NCBI RefSeq assembly: GCF_030812875.1
Contig: NZ_JAUSTN010000007.1
Span: 62,001 to 126,000, forward strand
From: Peptoniphilus_B koenoeneniae
GTDB lineage: Bacteria; Bacillota; Clostridia; Tissierellales; Peptoniphilaceae
DNA: 64,000 bases
Direction: 5' to 3'
This document shows positions 58,475 to 64,000 of this stretch, in pieces. Under the pieces are notes generated by a model. That model was not told where the DNA came from and did not search any database. It saw nothing but the letters and a program-made list of their open reading frames with translations. Numbering within the stretch: position 1 is the first letter of the stretch; every line of letters starts with the position of its first letter. The position numbers and the translations under genes are program-made.

Positions 58475-59719
58475 ATGTCTAATGATGAAATACTAAGATG
58501 TTCCTTTTGTGGCAAAACTCAAAATCAGGTAAAAAGACTTATTGCAGGACCTAATGTCTATATTTGCAATGAATGTATAGACCTTTGCCAAGATATTCTT
58601 GAAGAGGAAGAATTAAAAAAAGATGTTTCAAAAGATTTTACTCTTCCCACACCAAAAGAAATTAAAGATATATTAGATTCTTATGTAATAAGGCAAGATG
58701 CTGCAAAAAGAACTTTAAGTGTAGCTGTTTACAATCACTATAAAAGAATTATGCACAGCAAAAAAAGTTCTGAAGTTGAGCTTCAAAAGAGCAATATTTT
58801 GTTAGTAGGGCCCACCGGAAGCGGTAAGACCCTTCTTGCACAAACTTTAGCTAAAATTCTTCATGTCCCCTTTGCCATTGCAGATGCAACTTCTTTAACG
58901 GAAGCGGGCTATGTAGGAGAAGATGTTGAAAATATACTTTTAAAATTAATTCAAGCGGCAGATTATGATATTGAAGCAGCTGAAAGAGGAATTGTATATA
59001 TTGACGAAATAGATAAAATTGCAAGAAAATCTGAAAATGTATCAATTACAAGAGACGTTTCAGGAGAAGGAGTTCAACAAGCTCTATTAAAAATTATAGA
59101 AGGAACTCTTGCAAATGTTCCTCCCCAAGGGGGAAGAAAACATCCAAGTCAGGAATTTATCCAAATAGACACAAGTAACATCCTCTTTATAGTTGGAGGA
59201 GCTTTTGACAATATTGATTCAATTATTTCCCAAAGAATCGGAAAAAATTCCATAGGTTTTGGAAGTCAAATAAAATCAAAAGATGAAAGAGATTCAAAGA
59301 TTTTAGAAAACTTACAAACGGAAGATTTGATGAAGTTTGGACTTATACCTGAATTAATAGGAAGACTTCCTGTTACTGTAACCTTGGAAGAGCTTGACGA
59401 AGATGCCCTTGTTGAAATTTTACAAGCTCCAAAAAATGCTCTTGTAAAACAATATCAAGAACTATTAAGACTTGATAATGTAAAATTGAGTTTCACAAAA
59501 GAAGCCCTAAGATATATTGCAAACCTTTCAATAAAAAGAAAATCGGGAGCCAGAGGGCTTAGGGGTGTAATAGAAAAAACCATGCTTGATATAATGTTTG
59601 AAATACCCAGTAGAGAAGACATAAGTCAAGTAATAGTTACAAAAGAAGCTGTAGAAGGAAAAGAACCTGTAGAGATTATATTAAAAGAGAAAAAAGAATT
59701 AAAAGATTCTTCAAAATAG
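58475..59719 (+). CDS. clpX: ATP-dependent Clp protease ATP-binding subunit ClpX
   Basis: AAA+ unfoldase of 414 residues. The N-terminal zinc finger has CSFCGKTQ and CNECIDLC. The ATPase domain has Walker A GPTGSGKTLLAQTLA, Walker B IVYIDEIDKIAR and the pore loop GYVGEDVE. The IGF loop is RIGKNSIGFGS, the contact with ClpP. A terminator-like hairpin overlaps its end before lon. No ribosome site stronger than AAGGAAAGAGAA is seen, consistent with coupling to clpP. Confidence 0.97.
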   Translation: MSNDEILRCSFCGKTQNQVKRLIAGPNVYICNECIDLCQDILEEEELKKDVSKDFTLPTPKEIKDILDSYVIRQDAAKRTLSVAVYNHYKRIMHSKKSSEVELQKSNILLVGPTGSGKTLLAQTLAKILHVPFAIADATSLTEAGYVGEDVENILLKLIQAADYDIEAAERGIVYIDEIDKIARKSENVSITRDVSGEGVQQALLKIIEGTLANVPPQGGRKHPSQEFIQIDTSNILFIVGGAFDNIDSIISQRIGKNSIGFGSQIKSKDERDSKILENLQTEDLMKFGLIPELIGRLPVTVTLEELDEDALVEILQAPKNALVKQYQELLRLDNVKLSFTKEALRYIANLSIKRKSGARGLRGVIEKTMLDIMFEIPSREDISQVIVTKEAVEGKEPVEIILKEKKELKDSSK

Positions 59720-59743
59720 GCCCACTAAAGTGAGCCTTTTTTT
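59719..59743 (+). terminator. terminator between clpX and lon
   Basis: GGCCCACT (59719-59726) pairs with AGTGAGCC (59729-59736) with one mismatch, followed by seven T. Only 14 bp separate it from the lon start, so lon may depend on read-through. Confidence 0.75.
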
Positions 59744-59757
59744 AAGATGGTGATATT

Positions 59758-62061
59758 ATGAAAAAAAACATTTTACCTATGATTCCATTAAGGGGAATTG
59801 TAGTATTCCCGGGTATGGTTACCCATTTTGACTGTGGAAGAAATAAATCCATAGGTTCAATAGAACAAGCAGAACTAAACAATTCAAATATTTTTCTGAC
59901 GGCACAAAAAAATGAATTAATAGTTGAGCCTAAAGAAAAAGATTTATATAAATATGGAACAGTTGCCGCAGTAAAACAAATATTAAGAATCCCCGGCGGC
60001 ACAATTAGAATTTTGATTGAAGGATTAAAAAGGGGAAAAATTGAAAAAATAATTGAACATGACAATTATCTTGAAGCGGAAATTACAGAATACGAAGAAG
60101 AAGATCAAAAAGAAGAAAGCATAGAAGTAGAAGCTGCTATAAGACTTGTAGAGGAAGATCTGAATAATTACAGTGAACTTGACAATAAATTGATACCGGG
60201 ACTTTTTCAATCAATAGTAGACGAGTCAACTCCATCAACTTTAGTAGATACAGCAGCAGGCTATGTAAACTTAAAACTTGAAGATTATCAAAAAATTCTT
60301 GAAACAATAGATGTTTACCAAAGGCTTAAAAAATTTCACGAAATATTAAAAAAAGAAATAGAACTTTTAAGAATTGAAAGAAAAATAGATTCTCAAGTAA
60401 AATCTCAAATGGATAAAGTTCAAAGAGATTACTATTTAAAAGAACAACTGGAAGTTATAAAAAAAGAACTTGGAGAAGAAGAAGAGCCTTTAAGTTACGA
60501 AAAAAAATTAAAAAATAAAAAATTGCCTAAAGAAGTCTTGGAAAAGGGTCTTAAGGAAGTAGAAAAACTTTCTCAAATGAATTCCCAATCTCCTGAATAT
60601 GGAGTGATTTTAAATTATCTTGATTGGATTTTAGACTTGCCCTGGGAAGACTCAAAGGAAGAAAATATTGACTTAAAAAAAGCAAGACAAATATTAAATA
60701 AAGAACACTACGGCTTAAAAAGTGTAAAAGAAAGAATTCTTGAATTTATTGCAGTTAGAAAACTTTCAAAAGACACAAAAGGACCGATACTTTGTTTAGT
60801 AGGTCCGCCGGGAGTAGGAAAGACTTCTATTGCATCATCTATAGCTCACGCCCTCAACAAAAAATTTGTAAGAATGAGCCTTGGTGGAGTAACTGATGAA
60901 GCAGAAATAAGAGGCCATAGAAGGACTTATGTAGGTGCTCTTCCTGGAAGAGTAATAAGTTTAATGAAACAGGCCAAGGAAAAAAATCCAGTCTTCTTAA
61001 TGGATGAAATAGACAAGGTTGGAAATAATTATAGGGGAGATCCTGCATCGGGACTTCTTGAAGTATTAGACCCTGCCCAAAATAAAACTTTTACCGACCA
61101 CTTTATGGAGCTTCCCTTTGATTTAAGCGAAGTATTTTTCATAACAACGGCAAATACCACATCTACAATACCATCACCTCTTCTTGACAGAATGGAAATA
61201 ATAAACCTTGAAGGCTATACACCTGATGAAAAATTTAACATTGGAAAAAAATATCTTTTGCCAAGACAAATAAAAGAAAATGGTTTAAATAAAAAGAATT
61301 TTGCCCTATCTGACGGTGCCATAAAAGAAATAATAAATTATTACACAAGAGAAGCTGGCGTAAGAAGTCTTGAAAAAGAAATATCAAAAATAGCAAGAAG
61401 GGCAGCCCTTAAAATAGTAGAAGGGGAAGAAGAAAAAATATCAGTAACAAAAACTAATTTGCCGGAATATTTAGGAGAAAAGAAATTTTTATTTGACCTC
61501 TTGGACAAAAAAAATCAAATAGGAACTGTAAATGGACTGGCGTGGACAAGTATAGGTGGAGTAACTTTAACAATAGAAACTGCAGTTATGCCAGGAAAGG
61601 GACAAATTATTTTAACTGGCTCCCTTGGAAATGTCATGAAAGAATCAGCACAAGCTGCAATTTCATATATAGGAGCAAACACAAAAAAATTCAATGTGAA
61701 TGAAAATTTCAGATCTGAAATGGATATTCATATTCACGTTCCTGAAGGAGCAGTGCCAAAAGACGGGCCGTCCGCAGGAATTACCATAGCAACATCAATA
61801 ATATCAGCTTTAACATTAAGGCCAGTAAAAAGAGATGTGGCAATGACAGGAGAAATAACTTTAAGGGGAAGAATTTTACCCATAGGAGGCTTAAAAGAAA
61901 AACTTTTAGCAGCCCAAAGAATGGGAATAAAAAAAGTCTTAATACCAAAAGATAACGAAAGAGATTTAAAAGAAATAGACGATAAGGTAAAAGATCTTTT
62001 AGAAATAGTTCCTCTTTCATCAATGGATCAAGTTATAGAACTTGCCTTGGAGGAAATATGA
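59758..62061 (+). CDS. lon: ATP-dependent protease La (LonA)
   Basis: Protease of 767 residues. N-terminal substrate domain starts MIPLRGIVVFPGMV. A coiled-coil leads to the AAA+ domain with GPPGVGKTS, VFLMDEIDK and the sensor segments. The C-terminal protease domain has the catalytic Ser in PKDGPSAGITIA and the Lys of the LPIGGLKEKLLAA stretch. It degrades misfolded proteins. The stop overlaps the engB start by 4 bp, the same order as in B. subtilis (lonA-ysxC). Confidence 0.97.
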   Translation: MKKNILPMIPLRGIVVFPGMVTHFDCGRNKSIGSIEQAELNNSNIFLTAQKNELIVEPKEKDLYKYGTVAAVKQILRIPGGTIRILIEGLKRGKIEKIIEHDNYLEAEITEYEEEDQKEESIEVEAAIRLVEEDLNNYSELDNKLIPGLFQSIVDESTPSTLVDTAAGYVNLKLEDYQKILETIDVYQRLKKFHEILKKEIELLRIERKIDSQVKSQMDKVQRDYYLKEQLEVIKKELGEEEEPLSYEKKLKNKKLPKEVLEKGLKEVEKLSQMNSQSPEYGVILNYLDWILDLPWEDSKEENIDLKKARQILNKEHYGLKSVKERILEFIAVRKLSKDTKGPILCLVGPPGVGKTSIASSIAHALNKKFVRMSLGGVTDEAEIRGHRRTYVGALPGRVISLMKQAKEKNPVFLMDEIDKVGNNYRGDPASGLLEVLDPAQNKTFTDHFMELPFDLSEVFFITTANTTSTIPSPLLDRMEIINLEGYTPDEKFNIGKKYLLPRQIKENGLNKKNFALSDGAIKEIINYYTREAGVRSLEKEISKIARRAALKIVEGEEEKISVTKTNLPEYLGEKKFLFDLLDKKNQIGTVNGLAWTSIGGVTLTIETAVMPGKGQIILTGSLGNVMKESAQAAISYIGANTKKFNVNENFRSEMDIHIHVPEGAVPKDGPSAGITIATSIISALTLRPVKRDVAMTGEITLRGRILPIGGLKEKLLAAQRMGIKKVLIPKDNERDLKEIDDKVKDLLEIVPLSSMDQVIELALEEI

Positions 62062-62675
62062 TTATAAAAAAATCAGATCTTGAAAAAGTAGCAGTAAAAG
62101 TATCCCAATATCCACCAGAAGATTTGCCGGAGCTTGCCTTTGCTGGAAGAAGTAATGTAGGAAAATCATCTTTTATAAATGCAATGTTAGGAAGAAAAAA
62201 TCTTGCAAGAACATCATCCACACCGGGAAAGACAAGAACGGTAAATTTTTACAGGGCAGATGATCTTTTAAGACTTGTAGACCTTCCAGGCTACGGTTAC
62301 GCAAAAGTATCAAAGGCAGAAAAAAATTCATGGGCCCATGTAATAAATACCTACCTTGATAACAGAAAAAATTTGTTGGAAGTAATTTTACTTGTGGACA
62401 TTCGCCACGAACCTACAAAACAAGATAAAGAAATGTACGATTACATTCTTTCCTGCGGCTATACGGGAATTGTAATAGCAACAAAATCCGATAAAATTTC
62501 AAAAGGTCAATTTCATAAACAAATAAGCATAATAGGAAAAAAACTTGAAATAAAAAACAGGGATAATATAATCGCCTTTTCATCTCAAAATAAAGAAGCA
62601 GTAGATGAAATGTGGGACATTTTCACAGACATAGTAGATTTTTATAAAAATGAAAATGAAAAAGAAGACTTATAA
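62058..62675 (+). CDS. engB: ribosome-assembly GTPase YsxC/EngB
   Basis: GTPase of 205 residues needed for 50S subunit assembly. G1 is FAGRSNVGKSSFINAML, G2 is in SSTPGKTRTVNFY, G3 is DLPGYGYAK and G4 is TKSD. AGGAAAT within lon serves as ribosome site. Its stop lies inside a terminator hairpin. Confidence 0.96.
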   Translation: MIIKKSDLEKVAVKVSQYPPEDLPELAFAGRSNVGKSSFINAMLGRKNLARTSSTPGKTRTVNFYRADDLLRLVDLPGYGYAKVSKAEKNSWAHVINTYLDNRKNLLEVILLVDIRHEPTKQDKEMYDYILSCGYTGIVIATKSDKISKGQFHKQISIIGKKLEIKNRDNIIAFSSQNKEAVDEMWDIFTDIVDFYKNENEKEDL

Positions 62676-62692
62676 AAAATAAGTCTTTTTTT
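62665..62692 (+). terminator. Rho-independent terminator after engB
   Basis: AAGACTTA (62665-62672) pairs with TAAGTCTT (62680-62687), followed by T residues. The left arm lies in the last codons. Confidence 0.92.
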
Positions 62693-62768
62693 TCACTTAA
62701 ATAAAGAATAAAATAAAAATCAAAATTATGATATTATATAGAAAATGTAAAAATAAAAAGGAAAAAAT

Positions 62769-63938
62769 ATGAGAAAAATTGCAATATTAGGCTATGGAAC
62801 AGTGGGAAAAGGAGTTTACAAAATAATAAAAGAAAAATTTGAAAACTCTGAAAACACAGAAGAAAAAATCATAGTAAAAAAAATTCTTTTAAAAGAAAAT
62901 AAAAAACCCCAAGAAGAAATAAAAAATGTTTTCACCTATAACTATCAGGAAATTTTAGAAGACAAAGAAATAGACACAATAGTAGAAGTAACGGGAGCAA
63001 TGGAAGAAGCCCACAACTACATAAAAAAAGCCTTAAGTATGGGAAAAAATATAATAAGTACAAATAAAGCTCTAGTAGCAAAACACTTAGAAGAATATAT
63101 AAACCTGGCAGAAAAAAATAAAGTATCATTTTTATTTGAAGGAGCAGTAGGAGGAGCCATCCCCATATTAAGAGAATTAAAAAGCTTAAGAAAAATAAAT
63201 GAAATTACAAAAATTGAAGGCGTATTAAACGGAACAGGCAACTATATCTTAGATAGGATGGCGGAAAAAAACTTAGATTATTCCCAAAGTTTAAAAAATG
63301 CACAGGACTTAGGCTATTCAGAAAAAGATCCATCAGATGACGTTTTGGGATTTGACGGTGGAAGAAAACTAGCATTACTAATAAGCTTAAGTAAATCTCT
63401 GGTAAAAGAGGAAGACATAGAAATTTTTGGCATAGAAAAAATAAAAAAAGAGGATATAGAAAGAGCAAAAGCAAAAAATTTAAAAATTCGCCATATTGCC
63501 TATAGCGAATTTAGGGAAAATTCGTATGTTGCCATTTTAGAGCCATGTTTAATAGACGAAAAAAATGATTTCTATAATTTGGAAGATGCAAAAAACTTGG
63601 TAAAAATATACGGCAAATATTTTGAAGAATTAAGTATTAAAGGAAAGGGAGCAGGAATGTTTCCAACAGCAAATGCAGTTTTGCAAGATCTTTTAAGCCT
63701 TGGACAAGAAAATTATACACTGGACACAGAAGCACTTGAAAATAAAAATGAAAACTTTCAAGGAATTTACTATTTAAGAGTGCCTGGTTCGTGTAAAATA
63801 GACTTAGAACTTGCAGACAAGATAGATATGGAAAATGGATATATCTTTATAAAAACGAAAAAACTTATAAGAAAAAAACTCATTGAAGAGTTGGAAAAAT
63901 TAAAAATAGAAGATTATTTTTTAGCAAGATACATTTAA
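62769..63938 (+). CDS. hom: homoserine dehydrogenase
   Basis: NAD(P)-dependent enzyme of 389 residues reducing aspartate semialdehyde to homoserine for threonine and methionine synthesis. Nucleotide-binding motif GYGTVGKGVYKII, substrate domain EGAVGGAIPILRELK and GVLNGTGNYILDRM, catalytic region GYSEKDPSDDVLGFDGGRKLALL. Firmicute Hom proteins of about 430 residues end in an ACT domain. Here only a shortened stretch (from IYYLRVPGSCKID) remains, perhaps an eroded ACT. A separate ACT-domain gene begins 12 bp downstream. Confidence 0.93.
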   Translation: MRKIAILGYGTVGKGVYKIIKEKFENSENTEEKIIVKKILLKENKKPQEEIKNVFTYNYQEILEDKEIDTIVEVTGAMEEAHNYIKKALSMGKNIISTNKALVAKHLEEYINLAEKNKVSFLFEGAVGGAIPILRELKSLRKINEITKIEGVLNGTGNYILDRMAEKNLDYSQSLKNAQDLGYSEKDPSDDVLGFDGGRKLALLISLSKSLVKEEDIEIFGIEKIKKEDIERAKAKNLKIRHIAYSEFRENSYVAILEPCLIDEKNDFYNLEDAKNLVKIYGKYFEELSIKGKGAGMFPTANAVLQDLLSLGQENYTLDTEALENKNENFQGIYYLRVPGSCKIDLELADKIDMENGYIFIKTKKLIRKKLIEELEKLKIEDYFLARYI

Positions 63939-63950
63939 GAGGAGGAAAAA

Positions 63951-64000
63951 ATGAGAGCAGTAATAACAATAATAGGCTACGACAAAGTGGGAATAGTAGC
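63951..64000 (+). CDS. ACT-domain protein (UPF0237/GcvR-like), N-terminal end (partial)
   Basis: Only 16 codons are visible: MRAVITIIGYDKVGIV, the typical beginning of UPF0237-type ACT-domain proteins (about 90 residues, thought to be amino-acid-sensing regulators). GAGGAGG precedes the ATG. It is in an operon with hom. The rest of the gene is beyond the window. Confidence 0.75.
   Translation, partial: MRAVITIIGYDKVGIV

Overview
The window is AT-rich, densely packed DNA whose genes mostly run on the plus strand with good Shine-Dalgarno sites. The gene set points to a strictly anaerobic, amino-acid-fermenting Firmicute of the Tissierellia/Peptoniphilaceae type. Supporting markers are an rnfCDGEAB operon, a 2-hydroxyacyl-CoA dehydratase subunit beside an acyl-CoA dehydrogenase, a butyryl-CoA:acetate CoA-transferase, SLH-anchored surface enzymes, cyclic-di-AMP receptors and a PSP1/RicT protein. 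The genus is an inference. No rRNA, tRNA, CRISPR array, prophage or transposase gene was seen.

Layout. 1-2.7 kb: end of a reductive amino-acid fermentation operon and a YkvI-type transporter. 2.8-6.7 kb: a minus-strand two-component system divergent from a redox cassette (small CXXC membrane protein, membrane 4Fe-4S protein, TlpA-like lipoprotein). 6.8-13.6 kb: a DMT exporter, an MltG-like protein lacking its catalytic part, an RluA enzyme, a copper ATPase and a secreted alkaline phosphatase. 13.6-18.4 kb: a duplicated promoter-like repeat, an SLH gene remnant, the CoA-transferase, an SLH-anchored 5'-nucleotidase and trmB. 18.5-21.1 kb: a secreted stalk-domain protein, then about 1 kb of non-coding DNA with a tandem array of palindromic MITE/REP-like elements. 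21.1-25.2 kb: a YtrA-type GntR/ABC operon with an inverted repeat centred on its own -10 box. 25.4-30.5 kb: the Rnf ion pump. 30.6-31.7 kb: rpsF-ssb-rpsR. 31.9-36.8 kb: a five-gene nickel/peptide ABC importer. 36.8-40.6 kb: pstB-phoU-phoP-phoR behind a clear Pho box, without pstS, pstC or pstA. 40.7-49.1 kb: housekeeping runs (NusG-II protein, Gx transporter, maf, radC, a short RNase G/E, sfsA; tetR-gpmA; tmk, two cyclic-di-AMP receptors, holB, PSP1). 49.2-54.2 kb: a membrane-anchored hydrolase, an unknown 90-aa protein with ferritin, a lipid kinase and a LacI regulator. 54.3-64 kb: proS, a PC4-like protein, tig-clpP-clpX-lon-engB, homoserine dehydrogenase and the start of an ACT-domain gene.

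How it fits together. Reducing equivalents from amino-acid fermentation can pass through ferredoxin to Rnf, which couples ferredoxin:NAD+ oxidoreduction to an ion gradient. Butyrate leaves through the CoA-transferase. Phosphate is scavenged by two exported phosphatases and regulated by PhoPR. The most unusual material is non-coding: the palindromic array (20362-21086), the operator-on-promoter at 21129-21153, the Pho box at 36856-36894 and the duplicated promoter unit at 13612-13692. I did not find a convincing wholly new multi-gene system. The least described units are the redox cassette with its divergent two-component system and the 90-aa protein/ferritin pair.
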